Source of the DNA: Pandoraea fibrosis
GTDB lineage: Bacteria; Pseudomonadota; Gammaproteobacteria; Burkholderiales; Burkholderiaceae
Length of the DNA stretch: 64,000 nt
Direction: 5' to 3'
Assembly: GCF_000807775.2 (NCBI RefSeq)
Contig: NZ_CP047385.1
Span: 5,528,066 to 5,592,065, forward strand
The notes beneath the pieces are model-generated. The model was not told the DNA's origin. It worked only from the letters and a program-made list of their open reading frames with translations, and did not search any database. Within the stretch, counting starts at the first letter, position 1. Every line of letters starts with the position of its first letter. Below, one piece after another: positions 43,810 through 52,313 of this stretch. The translations under genes and the position numbers were made by a program.

Positions 43810-44105
43810 TTATCCACAAAACCCCGTTTTCGGGGGTGTCTTGCACAAAATTTAGGCGCCTGTGGATAACTTTCTGGATAACTTATCGGACTACATGTGC
43901 ATGGGTTCGGGATAACTTGCGAATCTTTCCACAGGGGGTCAAAACTGTTCAGAGTTGTTCCTGGGATACCCGCTGTTTTTCCATCCAGTTTTCATTCGGG
44001 CAACTTTCTGTTTACACGGCGTTAACTGTGGTTATCCACAGGAATGGGCTGCCTTTGTTAACTACTACTATGTATACATACAGTAAACCTATTAAAACCT
44101 TAAAA
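43810..44105. other. DnaA-box cluster with AT-rich segment (origin-like)
   Basis: Three perfect DnaA boxes TTATCCACA: 43810-43818 (plus), 43861-43869 (minus) and 44032-44040 (plus). A fourth with one mismatch is at 43873-43881 (minus), and weaker matches lie near 43911 and 43926. An AT-rich block follows at about 44056-44105 (TTAACTACTACTATGTATAC...), like a DNA unwinding element. The stretch 43020-44280 has no convincing gene. The arrangement looks like a replication origin or a DnaA-titration/regulation site. The other DnaA-box region in the window is the rpmH-dnaA gap 19 kb away. Confidence 0.65.
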
Positions 44106-44285
44106 CCTGGCTACGAGCGACGCGAAAACCGGAAAACCTGCTTCGCCTGAACAGTGGAAAACGCAGCGCTCGCGATGCGTAATCCGGGCCTTGCCAAGGG
44201 GTTCTGGCCGGTTTGCGGCATTCACCGCGAAGGTTGTCGGCCAAATGCCTCAAAACCCGGTGCTACAAACCGTGCAGGCAATAAA

Positions 44286-44307
44286 AAACCCCGCCAAGGC
44301 GGGGTTT
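44286..44307 (-). terminator. Intrinsic terminator of the GCS2-family ligase gene
   Basis: On the minus strand AAACCCCGCC, AA/TT turn, GGCGGGGTTT followed by TTTATT. It lies 79 bases after the ligase stop at 44386 and separates that transcript from the DnaA-box cluster. Confidence 0.88.
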
Positions 44308-44385
44308 CCAAACACCGATCGCATAACAACGGGCATTGCCAAAAGCAAACGGCCCGAATATGGCGCCGTTTGCCGTGGCCTCAGG

Positions 44386-45501
44386 TCATGCGGCCCATCG
44401 CAAGCATTGCTGCCGAACCATTTCGTTGAGAGACTTCGCGTCGGCGTTTACCTCGCGCAGCCACACGGCGTCGTTCTTCCCGGAAGCCACGAGCTGACGA
44501 ATCTCTTCGCAGGCCACTTCGGCCTCCAGCACGGCAGCATGCGGCTTGATAGTCTCAAGCGTTTGCGCCACGTGCTGCCCCAATGTGGTGCGTTCACCCG
44601 TCTGCGGGTCCACGTAAGCACCGTCCAGACCGAAACGGCAGGCCTCAAAGCGATTGAACGTGTAGACGAGGTAATCGTCTTCGCTCAGCACAAACGGACG
44701 CTCCTCGAGCAGATAACGGGCCAAGGATTGGATGTAGCAGGCGATGGCGGCCGCGCGGTCGACCGACAAGGGGGTATCCATGACTCGCACTTCGATCGTC
44801 CCAAAACCCGGTTTAGGACGGATATCCCAGTAGAAGTCCTTCATGCTTTCGACAACGCCGGTTTTCACCATCTTGTCGAAGTACGTCTCGAAGTCTTCCC
44901 ACTTCAGCACGAACGGCGCACGGCCCGAGAGCGGGAACGCGAACACAGAGTTGAGCCGCGCCGAGTGAAAGCCCGTGTCAACGCCCTGCACATACGGCGA
45001 AGACGCCGATAGCGCAATAAAGTGCGGGATATAGCGAGACATTGCATGAAGCAGATACAACGCGCTGTCCGGGTCCGGGCAACCAATGTGGACGTGCTGA
45101 CCAAACACCGTGAACTGCTTGGCGAGGTAGCCGTAAAGCTCGGACAGGAAGTGGAAACGCGGCGAGTCGTAGATCGTGCGTTCGCTCCAGCGCTGGAAGG
45201 CGTGTGTGCCGCCACCGCACAGGCCGACGTTGAGTTGCTCGCTCGCTGCCACCAGCACATCGCGAACCCGCCGTAGCTGGGTGACGGCATCGCTGTGATG
45301 GTGGCAGATGTCCGTCGACAACTCGATCATGCTTTCGGTCATTTCCGGCTTGATCTCGCCCGGATGTGTCTCCTTGGCCACGAGCCGCATCAGATCGGCC
45401 GCCGCTTTCGTCAGATCGTAATCGTGACGATTGACGAGTTGCATCTCCAGCTCAACGCCGAAAGTACACGGCTTCGAGGGAATGAATTCTTCTAATGACA
45501 T
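44386..45501 (-). CDS. ybdK: Carboxylate-amine ligase YbdK / glutamate-cysteine ligase GCS2 family
   Basis: 371 residues. GCS2 features: [11 protein letters not shown] at the start (metal-binding Glu residues), [11 protein letters not shown], the [10 protein letters not shown] region, [11 protein letters not shown] and [10 protein letters not shown]. It forms a gamma-glutamyl-type bond using ATP, classically weak glutamate-cysteine ligation. [12 protein letters not shown] opens at ATG 45501 and ends the frame cleanly. It begins three bases after the stop of the antiporter gene, so the two are co-transcribed. Antiporters of this family are often gated by glutathione or related thiols, which makes the pairing functionally suggestive. 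Confidence 0.88.
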   Translation of the reverse strand: MSLEEFIPSKPCTFGVELEMQLVNRHDYDLTKAAADLMRLVAKETHPGEIKPEMTESMIELSTDICHHHSDAVTQLRRVRDVLVAASEQLNVGLCGGGTHAFQRWSERTIYDSPRFHFLSELYGYLAKQFTVFGQHVHIGCPDPDSALYLLHAMSRYIPHFIALSASSPYVQGVDTGFHSARLNSVFAFPLSGRAPFVLKWEDFETYFDKMVKTGVVESMKDFYWDIRPKPGFGTIEVRVMDTPLSVDRAAAIACYIQSLARYLLEERPFVLSEDDYLVYTFNRFEACRFGLDGAYVDPQTGERTTLGQHVAQTLETIKPHAAVLEAEVACEEIRQLVASGKNDAVWLREVNADAKSLNEMVRQQCLRWAA

Positions 45502-45504
45502 GGC

Positions 45505-46710
45505 TTAATCCTTCCGTTCACCGACAAGGGCCAATGCCCAATAGACCACCAGCGGCCCAACCAGTTGCAGTACGGCAATGGCACACATCACCACGGCCTT
45601 GAGCATCGGGTCGAACTGCGGATAGATGTCGTAAGTGTCGGCAACGAGTACGAACGCGAGACTGGCCATCGGGCACAACGACAACCCGAGCGCGATGGCC
45701 TGCTTGTAACTGATACCTGCCTGATGGGCGACGGCAACCGTGCCCACCACCTTGGCAAGCGAGCGCACGACGATGATCGCCAGCGCCGCCAACCCGCCGA
45801 TCACGAGGTATTCCCACTGGAACGCCAACGAGGTCAGCACGAACAGCACGACCGCAAGCAACCAGCCTGCCGTGCCGAAGTACGCGGGCCAAAGCTGCGG
45901 ACGTTCCTCGACATTGCGGAAAATGATCCCGGCGAGGAGCAGCGTGAGCGAATTCGGCAGCTTGAGCATATGGACGAGCGCGACCATCAGCATGATCAGG
46001 CCGATGAGCACCACGAAAGCGTGATGGTCCTGGCTGCCGAACTTGCGAAACACCAGATTGCATGCCTTCGCCAGAACGAACGCCAGCACGATCGAGCCGA
46101 TCAGCAGATACAACGGGTGGAACAGCACGACCCAGAAGCTCGAGTGATAGGCCTGGTGCATCCAGCCGTAGACCAGCTTCACCGCCACGACCGCGTACAC
46201 ACTGTTGAGTGCGGCGAGCGCCAGCAAACGCTCCGTCACCTGCCCTTCGGCACGCAATTCGTTTTTAAGCTGGATCACCACGGCGGGCGATGTCGCCATA
46301 CTGATCGAGGCGATCAGCACCGCCGTCAGGGGCGAGACGCTGAAGACTCGTAGCACGGCATACACCGCCACGAACGTGAGCAAGGCTTCAAGCGCACTGG
46401 TGACGATGATCCACGGGTTCGCCCGCATCCATTTCAGATTGAGGCGACTACCCAATTCGAACAACAGCAGGCCCAGCGCCAGGTCGATCAACAGCCGAAT
46501 GGCCGCGCTCGTTTGCGCGTCCAACATCGAGGAAAGACCCAGGGTGCCACCGACCAGCCCGACCACGGCGTAACCGGTAATGCGCGGCAGGCGCAATTTC
46601 CGGAAACAGATTTCCCCGGCGAGTCCGGCAAATACCAATGCCAGCCCGGCGAAGAAAACGGGATCGGGCGCCGGCGGCCAGCCCGGGAAAAGGGACAGTT
46701 CCGACGTCAT
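45505..46710 (-). CDS. Monovalent cation:proton antiporter (CPA2, KefB/NhaP-like membrane domain)
   Basis: Start MTSELSLFPGWPP at 46710 gives about 401 residues and 12 hydrophobic segments; an in-frame start at 46794 would add 28 polar residues. Family-like features: GYAVVGLVGGTLGLS, LLLFELGSRLNL (the CPA2 motif with the buried Glu), SMATSPAVVIQLKNE and a polar pair in TM5-6. No RCK/KTN domain is attached, so it is the transport domain alone. It exchanges K+ or Na+ for H+ across the inner membrane. Paired with the YbdK-like ligase downstream. Confidence 0.82.
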   Translation of the reverse strand: MTSELSLFPGWPPAPDPVFFAGLALVFAGLAGEICFRKLRLPRITGYAVVGLVGGTLGLSSMLDAQTSAAIRLLIDLALGLLLFELGSRLNLKWMRANPWIIVTSALEALLTFVAVYAVLRVFSVSPLTAVLIASISMATSPAVVIQLKNELRAEGQVTERLLALAALNSVYAVVAVKLVYGWMHQAYHSSFWVVLFHPLYLLIGSIVLAFVLAKACNLVFRKFGSQDHHAFVVLIGLIMLMVALVHMLKLPNSLTLLLAGIIFRNVEERPQLWPAYFGTAGWLLAVVLFVLTSLAFQWEYLVIGGLAALAIIVVRSLAKVVGTVAVAHQAGISYKQAIALGLSLCPMASLAFVLVADTYDIYPQFDPMLKAVVMCAIAVLQLVGPLVVYWALALVGERKD

Positions 46711-47218
46711 TAATGCTCGCTTTGCGCCGCTTGACGGCGCATCAAGTGGTGAAAAGGAAAGAATGTCGCGCGCGGGGTTGCAGATGAAGGACAAATGCGC
46801 GACGAACCCGAAGGGTTGGGTTCATTTTGCCACACTCGGTTTCTGACGATTTCAAACGGCCGTCCCGTTCGCTTCAAGCCCGCCGCACGGGCATGCTCGC
46901 GCAAGGAGGGTTTCGCTGCCTGCTGAACAAGGAGACCCCGGGTTTTGGTGGCTGGGTATCCGGAAGGGGGCGGAAAGTACGGGGGCAAGCGCCAGAGGCG
47001 CGTCGCCCCCGCATGGGGCGGGCCTTTGACCCATATAGGGTCAGATTCGAATTGTTAAGCCGTCCCCACTTTTCGGAGTTGGACGGCATCTGCCCTTTCG
47101 GGCACAGGCAAGCGGGAACGTGGATTACGGTGACGGGGGTTTTGACTGCCAATCCGGGGCCAGGCAGTCGCAGCGCGGCAAGGGATGAAACGCGCCAGCA
47201 CGCTGGCTGTCGGCCCAG
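46711..47218. other. Intergenic region between the antiporter and mnmC genes
   Basis: About 500 bases, locally very GC-rich (46970-47030), with short inverted segments such as GCCC-TTTC-GGGC near 47095. Open frames here start without ribosome binding sites and show no family similarity. It may be a degraded or structured element; I see no definite feature. A minus-strand promoter for the antiporter gene probably lies in 46720-46830. Confidence 0.35.
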
Positions 47219-49225
47219 TCAGCCTTTACGTAGTGAGTGCATCAGGTAACGCGCGGGATCGATGGCATCGGCCAGATCGGCGCCAATAGGCCACGGCTCG
47301 CCCTCGATCTGGCTGGCAACGAGTTCCGCACACAGCGATGCGAATACCAGTCCCCGAGAACCGAACGCAAAGCTCGCGTACAGGCCTTCCAGACGCGGCA
47401 GGTCCCGCAGGTGCCCCCCGGTCAACCGGCGCCGTAGCGGCTCGATGGCGGCCATATCGGGCAATGGCCCCGCCATCGGCAGACGGTCGGGCATCAACGA
47501 ACGGAATGCCGTGCGCCCGCCAAGCTCGGCGGCGGCGCTCGCGCTCGCCAGTCCGGCGTCGCCGAACACATCGGTATGGGCCGGCAGCAGCGAGGCGAGA
47601 CGTCGCAGATTGGCCTGATGGTCGGTCACGCGCACTTCCTCCGCTGGATCGTCGAAGCCATAGGTGGCTCCCGTGATCGGCCCGGCCCCGCCCAGCAGCG
47701 ACGGCGCGACATAGCCATCGCCGCAAACCGGTACGCGCAGATTGGGCAACGTGTCCGGCGGCAAAAAGGTCAATTGCCCGCGCACTCGCTTGACGGGGAG
47801 GAACTCGGGCGCGAGATATGGTGCGAGCAGCGTCTGCGAGACGTCGGCTGCCGTCACGACGGCGACATCGGCCTCGGCAAGCACGCGGCCCGTCTCATCG
47901 ATCGCCGCCCAGCGGCCGTCGCGACGTTCGAGCCGTTCCACACTCACGCCGTAGCGTGCGTCGAGCGACGGGCCCGCCGCGACCAGTTCCGTGCGGCACA
48001 GCATGGCCGGCGCGAGCCAGCCGCCCTCGGGGAACCAGATACCGCCGTGGGCGAGCGTCTCGCCGGAAAGCGCCGATGCCTGCGCCTCGTCGACCCACTT
48101 CGCATACGTCTCGGGATATTCGTGCGCGGCGACGAGTTGCCGCATGGCCTGGGCTTCTGCATCGGTCATGGCGACTTGCAGCAAACCGTCGGCGTGTCCG
48201 GGCAGTCCGCCCGGTAGCGTTCGCCACTGAGAGAGGGCGAACAGAAAGCCCGCGCGGGTCAGGCGCGACAACACGTTGTCATCGGCCGAGAGTTGCGGAT
48301 GAAAGACGCCTGCCGGATTGCCCGACGCGGCAGTTCCTGGCGCCTGCGCCCGTTCGAACAGACGCACGCGCCAGCCGCGAGCGATGAGTCGTCGCGCCAT
48401 CGCCGCACCCGCCATGCCGGCGCCGACGACAATCGCCTCGCGGGCACGTGGCGCGGGCGCCGGCGGCGGATCGTAGCGTCGCATCCGGTACTGCGGTGCG
48501 TATTGGCCCGCGAGCATGTGGCGCTTGTAGCCATAGCCCGGCCGGCGTGCCGTGGCGAAGCCGGCCGCGACGAGATCGCGCCGCACCTGTCCGGCAGACG
48601 TATAGGTGGAGAGCGTCGCACCGTCGCGCGCGAGGCGGCCGAGGGCCTTGAAGACGTTCGGCGTCCACATGTCGGGATTCTTGGCCGGGGAGAAGCCGTC
48701 GAGATAGAAGGCGTCTGCGCCGGCGCGCAACGACGGCATCAGGTCGAAAAAGTCGCCGAAACCGACGCTCAAGACCATGCCCGGCGCTACCTCCAGCCGG
48801 TGCCAGCCTGCCACCGGTAACGGCCAGACATCGCACAGGCGCTGCACGAGCGGCGCCAGTTCTGTCATGCCGGGCAACACGAGCATCGACTCGAGCACGC
48901 GCCGCAGATCCTGCGCGCGGAACGGATACTTCTCCACCGAGACGAAATGCAGCCGCGCGGGACGCTGTGGATCGTCTCGCCATGCCGCCCACGTGGCGAG
49001 GAAATTCAGGCCCAGACCGAAGCCGGTCTCGACGATCACAAATTGCTCGCGGCCACGCCAGCGCTCGGGAAGATCGTTGCCGCCGAGAAAGACGTGACGC
49101 GCCTGCCCTAACGCCCCGTTGACGCTGTGATACACGTCGTCGTACACCGTCGAGTAAGGCGTGCCGTCCGTGGCGGTGGCCGGTTCTGCCGGCTGGATGG
49201 GATTCGGGCCCGGTCGATGACTCAT
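47219..49225 (-). CDS. mnmC: Bifunctional tRNA 5-methylaminomethyl-2-thiouridine biosynthesis protein MnmC
   Basis: 668 residues. The N-terminal MnmC2 methyltransferase domain (about 1-250) has TPYSTVYDDVYHS, FVIVETGFGLGLNFLATWAAW with the SAM motif, and DAFYLDGFSPAKNPDMW. The C-terminal MnmC1 FAD oxidoreductase domain starts at AIVVGAGMAGAAMARRL (GxGxxG). It completes mnm5s2U34 in the wobble position of several tRNAs, the same pathway as MnmE at the right end of this window. ATG 49225 overlaps the ClC channel stop (ATGA), so the two are coupled. Confidence 0.95.
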   Translation of the reverse strand: MSHRPGPNPIQPAEPATATDGTPYSTVYDDVYHSVNGALGQARHVFLGGNDLPERWRGREQFVIVETGFGLGLNFLATWAAWRDDPQRPARLHFVSVEKYPFRAQDLRRVLESMLVLPGMTELAPLVQRLCDVWPLPVAGWHRLEVAPGMVLSVGFGDFFDLMPSLRAGADAFYLDGFSPAKNPDMWTPNVFKALGRLARDGATLSTYTSAGQVRRDLVAAGFATARRPGYGYKRHMLAGQYAPQYRMRRYDPPPAPAPRAREAIVVGAGMAGAAMARRLIARGWRVRLFERAQAPGTAASGNPAGVFHPQLSADDNVLSRLTRAGFLFALSQWRTLPGGLPGHADGLLQVAMTDAEAQAMRQLVAAHEYPETYAKWVDEAQASALSGETLAHGGIWFPEGGWLAPAMLCRTELVAAGPSLDARYGVSVERLERRDGRWAAIDETGRVLAEADVAVVTAADVSQTLLAPYLAPEFLPVKRVRGQLTFLPPDTLPNLRVPVCGDGYVAPSLLGGAGPITGATYGFDDPAEEVRVTDHQANLRRLASLLPAHTDVFGDAGLASASAAAELGGRTAFRSLMPDRLPMAGPLPDMAAIEPLRRRLTGGHLRDLPRLEGLYASFAFGSRGLVFASLCAELVASQIEGEPWPIGADLADAIDPARYLMHSLRKG

Positions 49226-50997
49226 TCGCCGCCCCGCTCTTCGGTCACGATCTCGATGAGCCCCGGCAGTGAGACGACCCCCAGCCACTTCCCTTGCGCA
49301 CCGGCCACGGGCACCCAGTCCGCATGCATCGTGCCGACGGCGCGCAGGGCGCTGACCAGCGCCATCTCGCCATCGAGCGCCTTGCACGGCGTGACCACCT
49401 CAGTCCATTGTTCCGGCTTGCCGGTGGCCTGGCGCTGCCACCAGTGCGCAGCGTCCAGCGTGCCGATGAGACGTCCGTCCGGCGCACGCACCACGAGGTT
49501 GCGGTAGCCGGTGGCGATGAACCGTTCCCCGATCGCCTCCAAGGTATCGGCGGCGCTCACCACGGCGTCGTTGTCCACCGCCAGCGACGACAGACGCATT
49601 TCGCTGCCTCCGCTCGTCATCGACAACCAGCGGCCGGCGACCTGATTGCGCCGCAGCGACTTCGCGTACACCGAGTCGGCACGCAGCGTCTGAGCGGTGA
49701 GATACGCCGTCACGCAAGCCAGCATCAGGGGCAGCACCACCTGATAGCTCAGCGTCATCTCGAAGATCATCAGAATCGACATCAATGGCGCATACGTCGT
49801 GGCGGCCAGAAACGCGCCCATGCCGACCACGGCGTAGCTGCTGGCGACCGAGGCGGTCGCCGGCGCGAGCGCGTTCATCGCCAGACCGTAGAGGCTGCCC
49901 AGGGCTGCGCCGACGAAAAGCGTTGGCGTGAACACGCCGCCCACCGCGCCGGAGCCCGCCGACGACGCGGTCGCCAGCACCTTGAACACCAGCACCATCG
50001 CCAGCGCCTGCCAGGCCCAGTGCGTGTGCAGGATCGAGTTGACCACGCTGTATCCGTTGCCCCAGACCTGCGGCACTTGCAACGACAGCACGCCCACCAC
50101 GAGCCCGCCCAGCGCCAGACGCAGGAACAGCGGCACGGGCAAGGCACTGAAGCGCTGCTTGGCGGTGTCGAGCAGGCGCAGGAACAGCGGCGCGAGCACC
50201 CCGGCGAGGATGCCGAGGCCCACGTAGAAGAAGACTTCCCAACCGGACACGAAGTCGAAGCGCGGCATTTGGTAGACCGCCTCGTAGCCGAGGAACTGGC
50301 GGATGACGATGTTCGCGATGACCGAGGCCACGACGAGGGGCCCCAGCGTTGCCGTCGATATCGAGCCGTAGACGATCTCGGAGATGAACAGCGCGCCGGC
50401 GATCGGGGCGTTGTAGGCCGACGTGATGCCGGCCGTCGCGCCACACGCGACAAGCAGGCGCAGGCGCTCAGGCGGAAACGCGAGAATGCGGCCGACGAGC
50501 GACGCGAACATCGCGGCGAGCTGCACCATCGGCCCTTCCCGGCCGATCGATGCCCCCGAAGCCACCGAGCACAGCGACGAGAGGCTCTTGACCAGCGTCT
50601 GACGCAGGCTGAGCACGCCGGTGCCGATCGCAATGGCTTCCATATAGTCGTCGGCGCCCTTTTTCGGCACCCACAACGTGGCGTATTGAAGGATCAGTCC
50701 GGCGATCAGGCCGCCGGCGGTGGGCAGCAACAGGCGCTGCCACCAGTTGAGGTTCTGCGCCAGTTCGACCATGCCGCTGCGGTGTCCGGCGAGCAGGAAT
50801 TGCAGCCCCGACAGCGCTTCGCGAAACGCCACGGTCGCCAACGCCCCCAGCAGACCGACGATGCCGGCCAGCAGCAACGTGATTTGCAGGGTGTTCGGTG
50901 CGAACTGACGCCGCACCCACACAACGACGGGCAATTTTGCCCAGGCGGATACTGCTGACACGGATAGGAGACGGTCGTGATCGAAATTGGGTCTCAT
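49222..50997 (-). CDS. ClC-family chloride channel/antiporter with CBS domains
   Basis: 591 residues. The ClC membrane domain covers about 1-450, with GASIGREGPMVQ (the gating glutamate in GREGP), GSGAVGGVFTPTLFVGAALG, and a Tyr in TTYAPLMS. The usual GSGIP selectivity motif is replaced by a looser GTGVLSLRQ. C-terminal CBS pair at about 470-590, with RLIGTLDAAHWW and KWLGVVSLPGLIEIV. It moves Cl- (or F-/NO3-) in the inner membrane, perhaps in acid resistance, and the CBS pair may bind a nucleotide. Start ATG 50997. It is upstream of mnmC with a four-base overlap. Confidence 0.92.
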   Translation of the reverse strand: MRPNFDHDRLLSVSAVSAWAKLPVVVWVRRQFAPNTLQITLLLAGIVGLLGALATVAFREALSGLQFLLAGHRSGMVELAQNLNWWQRLLLPTAGGLIAGLILQYATLWVPKKGADDYMEAIAIGTGVLSLRQTLVKSLSSLCSVASGASIGREGPMVQLAAMFASLVGRILAFPPERLRLLVACGATAGITSAYNAPIAGALFISEIVYGSISTATLGPLVVASVIANIVIRQFLGYEAVYQMPRFDFVSGWEVFFYVGLGILAGVLAPLFLRLLDTAKQRFSALPVPLFLRLALGGLVVGVLSLQVPQVWGNGYSVVNSILHTHWAWQALAMVLVFKVLATASSAGSGAVGGVFTPTLFVGAALGSLYGLAMNALAPATASVASSYAVVGMGAFLAATTYAPLMSILMIFEMTLSYQVVLPLMLACVTAYLTAQTLRADSVYAKSLRRNQVAGRWLSMTSGGSEMRLSSLAVDNDAVVSAADTLEAIGERFIATGYRNLVVRAPDGRLIGTLDAAHWWQRQATGKPEQWTEVVTPCKALDGEMALVSALRAVGTMHADWVPVAGAQGKWLGVVSLPGLIEIVTEERGGE

Positions 50998-51059
50998 GGT
51001 ATCGACCGACGCCTTTTTTTGAAAGCGCGTGAGCCGGTGGACGATGGACGCCCAAAAAA

Positions 51060-51434
51060 CTGAGTTTTGCTCAGGTAACGCCTTTTTGCCGGCGTTTTTC
51101 GGTCGATGGCAGTTCGCACCGTCGAGGGCCGGGGTATCGGTTGTGACTCGCCATCAAATGACGGCGATTTCGCAGCCGAGCTTTTCACTATTCCGAATTC
51201 GGCGCCCGACTCAGCGTTTCGCCGTCAATGCCTCCGACATCGATCTTGTTGTCGAAGAAACTGAGAGGTGCTCAGATAAGGTGTTTTTGTGCGGTGTCGA
51301 CAGTGCGCCGCCCCTCGTTTCGGGCGATTGCGACGCAGCGCGTGCTTTCCCTCGCTCCTGCCTCTTTTCGAGTTTTCTACGCCATAGGTTCGGGATATGG
51401 TTTTCGCCGTGGGCAGTTTCTGAACGTCATTCAG
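51060..51434. repeat. Three related small hairpins in a gene-free region
   Basis: Each has a five-base stem and five-base loop: CTGAG-TTTTG-CTCAG (51060-51074), CTGAG-AGGTG-CTCAG (51261-51275) and CTGAA-CGTCA-TTCAG (51420-51434). Each is preceded by an A/T-rich hexamer and followed by GTAA or ATAAxG. The third copy changes both sides of one base pair (G-C to A-T), so pairing is kept. Spacing is 201 and 159 bases. The 780-base region 50998-51776 has no other clear gene. After the first hairpin a second one (AACGCC/GGCGTT) with a T-run could be a terminator. Confidence 0.5.
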
Positions 51435-51776
51435 ATAAAGGTAAATTTGCACGGCTACGCGCCACATTGAAGTGGTGCTGCCAGCCGTTTTTCGGGAGCG
51501 CATCGCCCGCAATGAGGATGTCGCCCGATACCATCGATCTTGCGAGCGCAATTTTTATAGCCCCTTGCTACGGGTCGCCGAGGCACCATTGCGCTCAACG
51601 GGACGACCCCGTGTGGAGAGACCCGCCCGCTGTGGCCGTCCGACTCGCATCTCATGCACGTCCTCACAAAAATGCTGATGCCGAGCGTCTCAAGGATCGA
51701 CTTTCGAACTGGTCACATTCCATGCGGTGAAATAGAATGGCGCGCAATTGAATAGGAACTGAAAAGTAATACCCGA

Positions 51777-52232
51777 ATGGCAGTCAGAAAAAAAGTCGCA
51801 CAAAAAACACCCATGCCTCTGGAAGAGCAGTTGGGTTTCGCGTTGTACTCGGCATCGCTTGCCATGACAAAAGCGCATAAGCCGATGCTCGACAGACTCG
51901 GCCTGACGTACTCGCAATATCTTGCGATGGTCGTGCTTTGGGAGCAGGACGATATCGCCGTCAATCAGTTGGGGGCACGTCTCGGACTCGATTCCGGCAC
52001 ACTCACGCCGTTGCTGAAAAGACTGGAAACCATGGGGCTTTTGACGCGTCGGCGTGGCGAAGCCGACGAGCGTCAGGTGTTCATCGATCTGACGTCGCGG
52101 GGGATGAGTCTGCGTCGTGAGGCGCGTCAGGTGCCAGCGCAGGTACAGGCCGCGACCGGCCAATCCGATGCGGCACAAAAGACGTTGCGCACGCTGCTTC
52201 TGCAATTGCGCGAAGCCCTCAACGAGGCATGA
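51777..52232 (+). CDS. OhrR-like MarR-family regulator lacking the redox cysteine
   Basis: 151 residues. The sequence LEEQLGFALYSASLAMTKAHKPMLDRLGLTYSQYL and LDSGTLTPLLKRLETMGLLTRRR closely follow the OhrR organic-peroxide sensor family. In OhrR the reactive Cys lies in the motif QLCFALYS; here the position is Gly (G20) and the whole protein has no cysteine. It therefore cannot sense peroxide by the known mechanism. No ohr gene is adjacent. AATAGGAACTG-type sequence precedes the ATG. Possible roles: constitutive repressor, partner of another OhrR, or binder of a different ligand. Confidence 0.85.
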   Translation: MAVRKKVAQKTPMPLEEQLGFALYSASLAMTKAHKPMLDRLGLTYSQYLAMVVLWEQDDIAVNQLGARLGLDSGTLTPLLKRLETMGLLTRRRGEADERQVFIDLTSRGMSLRREARQVPAQVQAATGQSDAAQKTLRTLLLQLREALNEA

Positions 52233-52313
52233 TCCACAGCAAGACGCGCGCTTCCTTACGGATCAGCGCGCGTCATTCAGTGGTGCGCAATGCATCGCGC
52301 TAATCACGGAAAC

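Noticed and set aside
43509..43817. 102-codon minus-strand frame in the DnaA-box region
   Set aside because: Poor ribosome binding site and no motif; ends near a DnaA box; region looks regulatory.
46827..47249. 140-codon plus-strand frame before mnmC
   Set aside because: No ribosome binding site, low-complexity sequence and overlap with the mnmC end; likely not translated.
51060..51434. CRISPR-like array
   Set aside because: Only short 15-base hairpins with unequal spacing and divergent flanks; no repeats of CRISPR length and no cas genes.
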